DNA from: Acidobacteriota bacterium
GTDB taxonomy: Bacteria; Acidobacteriota; Vicinamibacteria; Vicinamibacterales; CAVVIG01
Direction of reading: 5' to 3'
NCBI GenBank assembly: GCA_016195265.1
Contig: JACPZW010000016.1
Span: 1-54,330 of the forward strand
Length of the DNA: 54,330 bases
Both the position numbers and the translations under genes were made by a program. Numbering within the stretch: the stretch's first letter is position 1; each line of letters starts with the position of its first letter. The notes beneath the pieces were generated by a model. It was not told where the DNA came from, ran no database searches, and saw only the letters and a list, made by a program, of their open reading frames with translations. Positions 6,281 to 14,564 of this stretch are shown here, piece by piece.

Positions 6281-9244
6281 ATGAAATGGAACGGTAAACT
6301 CGTCGCGTGGTTCGCGGCACTTGTGATGATGCTCGGCGTGGTGTCGACGGCCTCGGCGCAGATCTTCACCGGGCGCGTCGACGTCACGATCGAAGACTCA
6401 ACCGGCGGCCGCCTGCCGGGTGTCTCGGTGGATCTCACCGGACCCGTCAATCAGACGCAGGTGTCTGACGCACAGGGCCAGGCGCACTTCCTGAACCTGC
6501 CGGTCGGAATCTACGCCATCAAAGCCAGCCTCTCCGGCTTCAATCCCTACTCCAATCCTGAGGTCGCTGTCGCCGGCGGCGCGGCGACGCCCGTGACCGT
6601 GAAGCTCGGCGTCGCGGGTACGGCGGAAACCGTGAACGTGACGGCGGCGACGCCGATCATCGACATCCGCCGTGAGACCACGACGACCAACGTGACCCTC
6701 GAGGAATTGCAGAACATCCCGAGCGCGCGCGACCCGTGGGTCGTCATGCAGACGGTGCCGACGATCTCCGTCGATCGCGTCAACGTCGGCGGCTCCGAAT
6801 CGGGCCAGCAGTCGAACTACATCGGCAAGGGGTCGTTCGGCACCGACAACACGTGGAACATCGACGGCGTGCCGGTCACCGACATGGGCGCGACCGGGTC
6901 GACGCCGACCTACTACGACTTCGACATGTTCCAGGAAATGGCCATCACGACCGGCGGCGCCGACGCGCAGAACCCGACGCCGGGTGTGCAGCTGAACCTC
7001 ATCCTCAAGAAGGGCGGCAATCAAGTCCACGGTGACGCCCGGTACTACTTCGAGAACGAGAAGCTGCAGGGCAACAACATGGATCCGACGCTCGCCAAGA
7101 GGATCGGCGGCACCTTCGCCGACTGCGTCAACAGCGGTTACACGGAACACTGCGGCAACCGGACCGATCAGTACAGGGACTTCGGGTTCGACCTCGGCGG
7201 TCCGTTGCTGAAAGACAAGGTCTGGGTGTGGGGCACCATCGGCGAGACCAACCCGCGCATCCGGACGTTGACCGGCACGCTGGACGAGACCGTCCTGAAG
7301 AACTACGCGTTCAAGGCTGACGCGCAGATGAATCCCAGCGTCCGCGGCAATTTCACCTTCTTTGAAGGCAACAAAGTCAAGACGGGTCGCAGCGCCGGGG
7401 TGACGCGTCCGCCCGAGACGACGTGGGATCAGGAAGGGCCCACGAAGTACTACAAGGGCGAGGGTAACTTCACCGTCGGCCAGAACCTGTTCGCGACGGC
7501 GCGCTACGCCTACATCAGCGGCGGGTTCAGCCTGACGCCGGAAGGCGGCAACGTGCCCTTCTACAAGGACGACAACAACGTCTGGCACAACTCGTACTAC
7601 TTCTACAAGTCGACGCGCCCGCAGTACTACGCGGGCGGCGACGCCAGCTACTTCGCCGGCAAGCACGAGGTGAAGTTCGGTTTCTCCTGGCGCAAGACGC
7701 CGGTCGATTCGCTGTCGCAGGTGGTGGGCAATAACATCATCACGATCTGGAACGGTTACCCCAACCTGATCGCCCAGGCGCAGCAGGATTACGTCATCGC
7801 CAGCGAAGGGAAGTACACGCAGGGATTCGTCACGGACACGATCTCGATGAACCGGCTGACGCTGATGGCCGGCGTGCGCTTCGACCACCAGACGTCGTCC
7901 ATTCTGCCGTCGACCGCGCCGGCGGTTCCCAACTTCCCGCTGCTCCCGGCGGCGACGGCCACGGCGATTGACAACGCCTACACGTTCAACAGCGTGACGC
8001 CGCGCGTCGGCATTACGTATGCCCTCGACGATTCCCGGAAAACCATTGCCCGCGCCAGCTACGCGATGTTTGCATCGCAGTTGCCCGGCAACGCCGCGGG
8101 CTTCGTCTCGGGGATCCAGCCGTACACCTACGTCTACTACTACGCCGTCGACCGGACGACGACGGGCGCGCCGTGTACGGCAGCACAGGGAGCGGCAAAG
8201 TCGAACGGCTGTAACGGCCTGGCGGATTTGAACGAGATCCAGTTCAATCTGGGCGTGCAGGGATCGAACGTCGTCGACCTCAAGAATCCCGGCGTGTTCA
8301 AGTCCAACAACAAGATCGGCGACATCTCGCCGCCGCGCACGCAGGAAATCATGTTGGGCGTCGACCACGAGCTGATGGCGAACTTCGGCGTCAGCGCGAC
8401 GATGACGTACCGCTACATGAACAACTTCCTGTGGAACCCGCGCAACGGCGTGACGCAGGCCAACTACGTGCAGAACGGAACGTTCAATTACACGTGCCCC
8501 TCCACTGTCGCGTCGTGCCCCGTCAGCACCGTCAGCATCCCTCTCTACAGGGCGACGTCGGCGCTGCCGGGCTCCACTGCCGTAAACCGGCCGGACTATC
8601 ACCAGCGCTACCTCGGGTTCGAGGTCAGCGCGACCAAGCGCATGTCGAATCACTGGATGGCGCGCGCGGGCTTCGCGACGACGAGCTGGAATGAGTACTT
8701 CGACTCGGCCAGCGCGATTCTCGACACGACACCGACGCCCACCGCGTCAGGGCAGTACGCGCCGTTCCAGGCGGCCGGACCCAACATCGACGGCGGCCCG
8801 GTCGTGGTGCGCTCGTCTGGCAGCGGCAAGAGCAGCATTTATCTCCTGCCGCCGAAGTACCAGTTCACGGCCAACGGCCTCTATCAGGGACCGTGGGGGA
8901 TCAACGTCGGCGCCAACCTCCTGTTCCGCCAGGGGTACGGCGAGCCGTTCTTCCGCAGTCGCGTGAACCCGGGCGATCCCGTGCTCTCGAGCAAGAGCGT
9001 GCTCCTGACGAGCAGCGTCGATCAGTTCCGCCTTGACGCGGTGACGTCGCTCGACGCGCGCGTCGAGAAGATGTTCAAGTTCAACAAGACGAACCTCGCG
9101 CTGGACTTCGACATCTTCAACATCGGCAACAACGCCACCACGCTCGGCCTGCAATACGACGCGCGGACGGCGACGACGTTCAACACGGTGCAGGAGATTA
9201 TGCAGCCGCGCATCGCGCGCCTTGGCGTGCGCTTCTTCTTCTGA
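6281..9244 (+). CDS. TonB-dependent receptor with carboxypeptidase-regulatory N-domain (Oar-like)
   Basis: The mature ORF is 987 aa. The ATG at 6281 follows an AGGAGG-type ribosome site (6264-6271) and opens a clean signal peptide (MKWNGKLVAWFAALVMMLG...ASAQ). Residues about 28-115 form a carboxypeptidase D regulatory-like beta-sandwich (VDVTIEDSTGGRLPGVSVDL...). A plug domain follows (about 125-240, with the 'NTWNIDGVPVTDMG' block), and then a 22-strand-type barrel ending in aromatic FFF, as expected for a BAM substrate. Such receptors import large substrates or take part in secretion; no cognate substrate gene is adjacent. An in-frame upstream extension to 6056 is rejected: it lacks a signal peptide and bypasses the ribosome site. 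A rho-independent terminator follows at 9341. Confidence 0.92.
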   Translation: MKWNGKLVAWFAALVMMLGVVSTASAQIFTGRVDVTIEDSTGGRLPGVSVDLTGPVNQTQVSDAQGQAHFLNLPVGIYAIKASLSGFNPYSNPEVAVAGGAATPVTVKLGVAGTAETVNVTAATPIIDIRRETTTTNVTLEELQNIPSARDPWVVMQTVPTISVDRVNVGGSESGQQSNYIGKGSFGTDNTWNIDGVPVTDMGATGSTPTYYDFDMFQEMAITTGGADAQNPTPGVQLNLILKKGGNQVHGDARYYFENEKLQGNNMDPTLAKRIGGTFADCVNSGYTEHCGNRTDQYRDFGFDLGGPLLKDKVWVWGTIGETNPRIRTLTGTLDETVLKNYAFKADAQMNPSVRGNFTFFEGNKVKTGRSAGVTRPPETTWDQEGPTKYYKGEGNFTVGQNLFATARYAYISGGFSLTPEGGNVPFYKDDNNVWHNSYYFYKSTRPQYYAGGDASYFAGKHEVKFGFSWRKTPVDSLSQVVGNNIITIWNGYPNLIAQAQQDYVIASEGKYTQGFVTDTISMNRLTLMAGVRFDHQTSSILPSTAPAVPNFPLLPAATATAIDNAYTFNSVTPRVGITYALDDSRKTIARASYAMFASQLPGNAAGFVSGIQPYTYVYYYAVDRTTTGAPCTAAQGAAKSNGCNGLADLNEIQFNLGVQGSNVVDLKNPGVFKSNNKIGDISPPRTQEIMLGVDHELMANFGVSATMTYRYMNNFLWNPRNGVTQANYVQNGTFNYTCPSTVASCPVSTVSIPLYRATSALPGSTAVNRPDYHQRYLGFEVSATKRMSNHWMARAGFATTSWNEYFDSASAILDTTPTPTASGQYAPFQAAGPNIDGGPVVVRSSGSGKSSIYLLPPKYQFTANGLYQGPWGINVGANLLFRQGYGEPFFRSRVNPGDPVLSSKSVLLTSSVDQFRLDAVTSLDARVEKMFKFNKTNLALDFDIFNIGNNATTLGLQYDARTATTFNTVQEIMQPRIARLGVRFFF

Positions 9245-9259
9245 TCCTGATGTAGTGAT

Positions 9260-9317
9260 GTAGGCCGGGTCCTTCTGGACCCGGCTTCGATGGCGGGTCC
9301 GAAAGGACCCGCCCTAC
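9260..9317. repeat. GTAGG-double hairpin-CCTAC element (REPIN-like)
   Basis: The order is GTAGG, hairpin CCGGGTCC-TTCT-GGACCCGG (9265-9284), a short spacer, hairpin GCGGGTCC-GAAA-GGACCCGC (9293-9312), then CCTAC. The two hairpins are inverted copies of one motif inside an outer inverted repeat, the architecture known for REP doublets. It starts 16 bases after the receptor stop codon. Confidence 0.85.
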
Positions 9318-9340
9318 TGTTCTGCGACCTACGTTCGACC

Positions 9341-9375
9341 GACCCCGGAGGGCTGACCTCCGGGGTCTTTTTTTT
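9341..9375 (+). terminator. rho-independent terminator of the TonB receptor gene
   Basis: An 11-bp perfect stem (GACCCCGGAGG / CCTCCGGGGTC) with a GCTGA loop is followed by eight T residues at 9368-9375. It is the clearest intrinsic terminator in the window and separates the receptor from the glycosyltransferase gene. Confidence 0.93.
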
Positions 9376-9430
9376 CCGCCCCGACAAAGCCTCCGGGAAA
9401 GCCCCGATTAAGATCGTTAAGATACGTCCC

Positions 9431-11368
9431 GTGTCGAAACGATCGCGGCGCGCCGAGCGACCACCGACGGCGCACGCTCCCGTCGCGGACACACCGTCGT
9501 CCTGGCAGCCGCTCGTCGTCGTCTTTCTGGTGGCGCTCGCCCTGCGACTGCTTGTCGCTGGCGAGATCTGGGATCTGCCGCTCGTCCGCACGCCCAGGCT
9601 CGACTCCGCCGAGTACCTGTCGTGGGCACGCCGTCTCGCGGCGGGCGACTTCGCGTGGCCGATCGTCTCGCCGCACGGTCCAGGCTATCCGTTCTTTCTC
9701 GCGACGCTGCTGGTCCTCGGCAGCGGCTCCCTGAAGACGGCGATCGCTGTCCAGGCGCTCGGCGGCGCCGTCACCGCGGTGATGACCGCCGCGATCGCGC
9801 GCGAGTGGTTCGGCCTGCGCGTGGGTATAGCGGCCGGCATCGCATACGCGATCTATGGGCCGGCCGTCTGGGCGGAAACCCAAGTGGTGTCGGAAGGGCT
9901 GCTTCTATTCCTGCTCACGTTCTCCGCGCTGATGCTGTGCCGCGAGCCGATCACGCGACAACGGGTTGCTCTGGCCGGCCTGGCACTCGGCCTCGCCACG
10001 CTCGTGCGTCCAACGGCCGTTGCTTTCCTGTTGGCCTATGGACTCTGGCTGCTGGTGCGGCGGGCGCGCGCGGCCGCCGCGGTCCTGGCCACGGTGTCCG
10101 TCCTGACCGTTGCGCCCGCGATCGCGAAGACCTGGTCGGTCTCGAGAAGCCTGAGCGTGCAGGGCTACGGCGGGCTGAACGTCTACATCGGCAACTCGCC
10201 GCTGCACGACGGCCGGCCGACGTTCCGCCTCGGCGCCGGATGGGACGCCCTCAACGCCGCCGCGGTGCGCGCGGGCGCAGCGGATCCGGCCGCGCAGGAT
10301 CGGTACTACCTGGAGCAGACGATCGCTGAGGTGCGTCAGCACCCCGCGGCGTTCGCAAGACTGCTTGGCGCCAAGCTGCTGTGGCTCGTGCAGGGCGAAG
10401 AAGTGCGCGACAGTCACAGTTTCTACTTCTTCGCGGACCGGGCGCCGGTGCTTCGCGTGCTGCCTCGCTGGGCGCTGCTGTTTCCGTTGGCGTGCGCCGG
10501 CGTGATGGTGCTCGTGACGGCCCGGTTGAAGCCGCGTCCCGCGGCCGAACGGACCGCGAGCCTTCAGGCGGGCGGCCAGCTGTTGCTCGTGTCGGCAGCG
10601 GCCGCTGTGACGACAACGGAGTTTCTCGTCGTCGGCACGCGCTATCGGCTGCCGATCGTGCCGGCCCTCGCCATTGCGGCCGGCGTTGGAACCGTCGCGC
10701 TGTTCGAGAGTGTGACGGCTCGCCGCGTGCGTGATGTCGTTCACTCTGGCGCCGCGATTGTCGCCGCGGCAGTCGTCAGTCATCTGTTGACCGACGCGCG
10801 CCACCTCAACCTCGCGGAGGAATGGGCGCTGACGGGCAGTTCGCTGATCACCGAACACAATCTGCCGGAGGCCGAGTCGGCGTACCGCCGCGCCGTCGAG
10901 CTCGATCCCCGGTCGGGTCTGGCCTGGGACGGCCTCGGCCTCGTGCAGTACGACGCGGGCCGCCTGCCGGAGGCGCGCCAGTCGCTGTCGCGCGCGATCG
11001 CCCTCGGCGAGAACGCGCACGCCCTCTTCCATCTGGCGCTCGTGGACGACCGCGAAGGAAAGCTGGCCGCCGCCGCCACCGGCTATCGCCGCGCCGTGGA
11101 CCTCAGTCCGGACGATGCCGACATGACGCGCCACCTGGCGACCGCGCTCGGCATGCTGGGCCGCTCGGCGGAGGCGCTGACGCAGATGCGCCGCGTCGTG
11201 CAGCTCGATCCGGTAAATGGCGATGCGTGGCTGGACGTGTGCCTGCTGTCGCTCGACGCGCACGATGTGGCTGGCGCGATAGACGCGCTTCAGCGGTCCC
11301 GCGAATTGGGCGCGGACCCTCGGCGCCTGGCGTTCGCAGCCAACGCGCTCGACCGCGCGCGTCGTTGA
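9431..11368 (+). CDS. GT39/ArnT-like membrane glycosyltransferase with C-terminal TPRs
   Basis: About 645 aa from the GTG at 9431; longer in-frame starts would lie in the terminator. A cytosolic basic leader is followed by about ten hydrophobic segments. The first external loop carries the acidic motif RLDSAEYLSWARRL and SPHGPGYPFF, typical of the GT39 (PMT/ArnT) superfamily, which uses polyprenyl-phosphate sugars at the outer membrane leaflet face. The last ~170 residues form TPRs (e.g. EAESAYRRAVELDPRSGLAWDGLG). It probably transfers a sugar to a lipid or protein acceptor, with the TPRs binding a partner. The family call is firm in outline; donor and acceptor are unknown. It stands alone between two repeat-rich gaps. 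Confidence 0.78.
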   Translation: MSKRSRRAERPPTAHAPVADTPSSWQPLVVVFLVALALRLLVAGEIWDLPLVRTPRLDSAEYLSWARRLAAGDFAWPIVSPHGPGYPFFLATLLVLGSGSLKTAIAVQALGGAVTAVMTAAIAREWFGLRVGIAAGIAYAIYGPAVWAETQVVSEGLLLFLLTFSALMLCREPITRQRVALAGLALGLATLVRPTAVAFLLAYGLWLLVRRARAAAAVLATVSVLTVAPAIAKTWSVSRSLSVQGYGGLNVYIGNSPLHDGRPTFRLGAGWDALNAAAVRAGAADPAAQDRYYLEQTIAEVRQHPAAFARLLGAKLLWLVQGEEVRDSHSFYFFADRAPVLRVLPRWALLFPLACAGVMVLVTARLKPRPAAERTASLQAGGQLLLVSAAAAVTTTEFLVVGTRYRLPIVPALAIAAGVGTVALFESVTARRVRDVVHSGAAIVAAAVVSHLLTDARHLNLAEEWALTGSSLITEHNLPEAESAYRRAVELDPRSGLAWDGLGLVQYDAGRLPEARQSLSRAIALGENAHALFHLALVDDREGKLAAAATGYRRAVDLSPDDADMTRHLATALGMLGRSAEALTQMRRVVQLDPVNGDAWLDVCLLSLDAHDVAGAIDALQRSRELGADPRRLAFAANALDRARR

Positions 11369-11395
11369 CGAGTCGGCCGCCTCCATTATTCGGAA

Positions 11396-11555
11396 GTAGG
11401 CCGGGTCCTTTGGGACCCGGCACAGTTCAGGCGGGTCCGAAAGGACCCGCCCTACGTGTCTACAGTTCAGGCGCGTCCGACCGCCTCCGCCAAGGCTACG
11501 GCGAGTCCGCCGAAGCTTCATGCGAAGGCGGAAAGGACCCGCCCTACGTGTCTAC
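11396..11555. repeat. compound REPIN-like element with duplicated right half and nested repeat
   Basis: A complete element (GTAGG, hairpin 11401-11420, spacer, hairpin 11431-11450, CCTAC) is followed by GTGTCTACAGTTCAGGCG. A second, broken copy of the right half (11463-11547) then carries about 55 foreign bases before GAAAGGACCCGCCCTAC and a second GTGTCTAC. The foreign piece (11482-11505 and on) contains CCAAGGCTACGGCGAG, also found inside the gene at 42074-43240. The final CTA supplies the TAG stop (11552-11554) of the convergent VWFA gene. Confidence 0.78.
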
Positions 11556-13711
11556 TTCGGCGTCCAGTTCAGCCGCGTCAGGCCCGCGCGCGCCGCGTCG
11601 GCGTACGGTCCGCCGATGTTGAGGTAGCGCTCGTAGTTTTCCATGGCGCGGGCGCGGTCGTTGTCGTTGGCGACCCACATCCTGAGCTGCTGCACGTAGT
11701 GGCGCGAGCGGTAGTACCGAAGCTCCATCGCCTTGCCAAGATTGAAATAGCCGATGGCGTCGGCGGGCGCCGCCGCGATCGCCTGTCCGAACGACTTGAC
11801 GGCATCGTCGAGCGAGCCGCGCGCCGTCTGGACGACGCCGAGCGCGTTGAAGACTTCGGGGTCGCGGGGCCATCGCTCCGTCGCGGTTCGCAGCACGCGG
11901 ATCGCCTTGTCGTATTCCTTCAACTGCAGGTAGCCGTCCACGAGATCGAAGTACACCGGCTCGAAGTCGGGCGCGCTGCCGTGGACCTTTTCCCACGCGC
12001 CCACGGCAGCGGGGTAGTTCCGCAGCGCGTACTCGCTCTGGCCGAGCGCGTAATGCACCCACGCCTGCGCCGAGCGGCGGGCCGCGGCCGTGGCGAGGAA
12101 CGTGCGCGCCGTGGCGACGTCGCCTCGTTGATACGCTTCCCAGCCCGCGGTCGCGTCTTTGTCCAGCCCTTCGTTCGCCGCGAGATCGCTGACGTGCGCG
12201 GCGACATTCGGCCGCAGCCGCATGGTGTTGCCGGCCGGCATGGCGGGCACAATCACCGCGTCATTGCTGCCGGGGCTGCCGGGCGGCGCGGCGAATTCGA
12301 CAGGCGCACGCTCGCGCACCTCGTCCGGTGCGGGATCCGGTACGGGTGCGCTGCGAGGCACAGCCGCGGTGCCGGTCGTTGTGACAGCTAGCGCGGTTGC
12401 AGCACGCAGCGTGGCGACGTAGCCTTTTCGCGCGCGGACGACGAGTCCCGGTCGTGTGACCTTGACCGCGAGGCGGCGGAACTTGCCGTCCGCCGCCTTC
12501 TCGGGATGATAGCCGAGGACGTAATACGTGCCGGCGTCATCGGCGATCTGTTTCACGGCCGCGTCGAAGAAGTTGGTATTGCGGATGACGAAACCGCCCG
12601 TGTCGACGGCGAGGCTGTTGACCGGATCGGCACCGACGTCGATCTGGCTGAGCAGCCGCGACATTGAGTCGCTGGTTCCCGGATCCGCGCCGTTCATCTT
12701 GTCGGCCATGCCGAAGCGATCGAGTCCCCGCGCGTCCAGCATGTAGAGCCGCGCGTTGGCGCGCGCCGCGAGGCCGACGGAGTCCCGCACCAGCGGCCAG
12801 GAGTCCTCGGCGATGAACCCTTCGGACAGCAGGAGCACCGTCTTCCGCCCGTCCAGCCGCGACAACCCGTTCAGCAGCGCCATCAGATTCTGAAGGGTCT
12901 GGCTCGTCGTCGCCCGCGCCTCGTCCGCCAGCTGCATCGCCTTGCCGCGGACCGCAAGCTCGGCGTTCGGGCACTGGCTCTGGTCGTCCAGGCACGCGCG
13001 GCGTACGGTCTCGTCGAAGACCATCGTGTCGTTGTTGACGGCAATCCGCACGCCCTCGACCGCGGTCAGCCTGGGCCACGTGCGTTCGTCGAACACTCGC
13101 GAGTTCGACGCCGGGCTCGGCTTTGCGTCGCGCAATGCCTTGAGAATCTCGTCGCGGCTCGACGTCAGCCGGCTGTTGGCCATGATGCCGTTGTGCACGA
13201 CGCCGCCGACGTCGCGGTTTCTGAATTCCTTCGAGAACAGCGTCTGCGCCGCGGCCTGCACCCGCTTGAACCCCGCGGGCGTCAGGTGCGCATCGTCGAA
13301 GAACGCGACGAAGACGCGCGGCGTTGCCGCCGGCGCGGCCGGTGGCGCGGCGGTGGTCGCGCCGCCTGCTGACGTGACGGCCGACACACCAGCCATGCGC
13401 GTGACGCCGGATTCCACCAGATAGAAGAGGCTCACGCGCTGCCGCGCGCCCTCTTCGCTGACTTCGAAATCGGCGGAAGAGAGATCCGTGACGAGGTGAC
13501 CCTGCCTGTCCTGCACGACGACGTCGACTTCGACGACGTCCGTGCCCGCGCGGAACGTCGACGACTGGGGCTGCGATTGTGCCGTAGGGGCGGATCTTGC
13601 TCCGCCCACTGCCGTGGCGGCGGACCCTGGTCCGCCTGGCGACGTTGCCGTAGGGGTGGACCTTGGTCCGCCCAGCAGAACGGCGAGTATCGTGAGGCTG
13701 GCGACCCTCAT
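11552..13711 (-). CDS. secreted VWFA-related protein with C-terminal TPRs
   Basis: 719 aa. The start at 13711 (MRVASLTILAVLLGG) gives a signal peptide and lies four bases after the upstream gene; a longer frame overlaps that gene. The domain begins with FRAGTDVVEVDVVVQDRQG and the 'TDLSSADFEVSEEG' block that heads VWFA-related proteins in acidobacteria. The VWA core (about 140-420) has FVAFFDDAHL where DxSxS is expected, so the metal site is degenerate, and ends with KTVLLLSEGF. TPRs occupy about 540-715. It is the last gene of the long minus-strand train from 24.7 kb and probably acts as a secreted or periplasmic scaffold. Residues about 11-45 are a proline/glycine-rich stretch encoded by three tandem hairpin repeats. 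The stop codon lies in a repeat. Confidence 0.8.
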   Translation of the reverse strand: MRVASLTILAVLLGGPRSTPTATSPGGPGSAATAVGGARSAPTAQSQPQSSTFRAGTDVVEVDVVVQDRQGHLVTDLSSADFEVSEEGARQRVSLFYLVESGVTRMAGVSAVTSAGGATTAAPPAAPAATPRVFVAFFDDAHLTPAGFKRVQAAAQTLFSKEFRNRDVGGVVHNGIMANSRLTSSRDEILKALRDAKPSPASNSRVFDERTWPRLTAVEGVRIAVNNDTMVFDETVRRACLDDQSQCPNAELAVRGKAMQLADEARATTSQTLQNLMALLNGLSRLDGRKTVLLLSEGFIAEDSWPLVRDSVGLAARANARLYMLDARGLDRFGMADKMNGADPGTSDSMSRLLSQIDVGADPVNSLAVDTGGFVIRNTNFFDAAVKQIADDAGTYYVLGYHPEKAADGKFRRLAVKVTRPGLVVRARKGYVATLRAATALAVTTTGTAAVPRSAPVPDPAPDEVRERAPVEFAAPPGSPGSNDAVIVPAMPAGNTMRLRPNVAAHVSDLAANEGLDKDATAGWEAYQRGDVATARTFLATAAARRSAQAWVHYALGQSEYALRNYPAAVGAWEKVHGSAPDFEPVYFDLVDGYLQLKEYDKAIRVLRTATERWPRDPEVFNALGVVQTARGSLDDAVKSFGQAIAAAPADAIGYFNLGKAMELRYYRSRHYVQQLRMWVANDNDRARAMENYERYLNIGGPYADAARAGLTRLNWTPK
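13580..13676. repeat. three tandem hairpin units inside a coding region
   Basis: The unit GCCGTAGGGGCGGATCTTGC plus CTCCGCCCA is repeated three times with changes, near 13580, 13611 and 13647. Each is a small hairpin (GGCGGA...TCCGCC). The array encodes GGPRSTPTATSPGGPGSAAT-like sequence just after the signal peptide of the VWFA protein, where extra length should be tolerated. Confidence 0.7.
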
Positions 13712-13715
13712 GACG

Positions 13716-14483
13716 TCAGCGCGCGGTGATCTCCGCGATCTTGAGGTCGTACTTCTTCTTGTCCTTCCGCTCGAGCCACGCCAGCTTCGTCGCGTCATTC
13801 GACCAGGCGGGGAGGATCGCTGTTTTCGCGCCCGTCAATTCCTGCTTGTGCCCGGCCGGATCGAGCACGGCGAGCGGGCCGCCCTCGCGCTTCGCGAAGA
13901 TGAGCAGGGCGTTCGGCGCGGGCGCCCACGCGAAGTTGACGCCCGGAATCACCGCCTCGTTGATCCACTCGCCGATCGTTTCGCTTTTCACCTTGAGCGA
14001 ATAGATCGTCTGCACCTGCGCGGTGTCGGCGGCGGACGCGACGTCCTGGAGCGTCGTGCCGGCCGCGGGATCCGCCGCTCCGCCCTTGGCGAGCGCGCCC
14101 CCGGTGGGCGCCGCTGTCGCGCGCACGGTTTCCTGCCGCGAGCTCACGTCGATCTTGAACGTCGCGGCGGCGGGCGAGGCCTGCCCTGATTTCCACGTCC
14201 AGTACTTCGACGCCCAGTCCGGCTCGCCCTCGGCGCTCTTCACGTCCTTCGACCCAATGGACGCGAGGTAGTGCCGCGTCTGCTTGACGTTGCCCCGGCC
14301 GTCACGCTCGACGGTCTGCAGATAGAACTGGGTGCCATCGGGCGACCAGGCGAGGCGCACGAGGTCGCCTTTCAGTCTGCTGGCGTCGACCTCGGCGACG
14401 ATGTGCATCGCCGACAGCGCGATCTGGCGCGCGTCGGCGGCCGGCGATTGGAGAAGGAGCGCGACGAGCGCATACGGGAGCAT
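13716..14483 (-). CDS. secreted PD40/beta-propeller-like protein
   Basis: 255 aa with a short hydrophobic N-terminus (MLPYALVALLLQS). Two PD40-type strands can be read: DLVRLAWSPDGTQFYLQTVE and AILPAWSNDATKLAWLERKDKK. These are the blades of WD40-like propellers found in TolB and dipeptidyl-peptidase families, but there are too few blades for a full propeller. It lies between two train members (sulfatase-TPR upstream, VWFA-TPR four bases downstream), so it is probably part of the same exported assembly. No catalytic motif is visible and the function is unknown. Confidence 0.6.
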   Translation of the reverse strand: MLPYALVALLLQSPAADARQIALSAMHIVAEVDASRLKGDLVRLAWSPDGTQFYLQTVERDGRGNVKQTRHYLASIGSKDVKSAEGEPDWASKYWTWKSGQASPAAATFKIDVSSRQETVRATAAPTGGALAKGGAADPAAGTTLQDVASAADTAQVQTIYSLKVKSETIGEWINEAVIPGVNFAWAPAPNALLIFAKREGGPLAVLDPAGHKQELTGAKTAILPAWSNDATKLAWLERKDKKKYDLKIAEITAR

Positions 14484-14513
14484 GTGTTCTCCATTGCTGC
14501 TGCGACCTCACGC

Positions 14514-14564
14514 GTAGAGGCGGAGCGTGCTCCGCCCCGGGGGCCGACCAGGGTCGGCCCCTAC
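14514..14564. repeat. GTAG-double hairpin-CTAC element at a sulfatase stop codon
   Basis: GTAG, hairpin GGCGGAG-CGTG-CTCCGCC, CCGG, hairpin GGCCGAC-CAGG-GTCGGCC, then CTAC. The stem sequence differs from the element at 9260 but the layout is the same. The closing CTA is the TAG stop of the sulfatase/TPR gene at 14561-14563. Confidence 0.8.

Noticed and set aside
6398..8653. 751-codon open frame opposite the TonB receptor
   Set aside because: Shadow of a GC-rich gene: composition is skewed to Arg/Val/Asp/His with no domain, while the plus strand encodes a complete receptor with ribosome site and terminator.
9260..9317. Terminator of the TonB gene
   Set aside because: The hairpins lack a following T-tract, and a perfect terminator lies just downstream at 9341-9375. 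The element is better read as a REPIN-like repeat.
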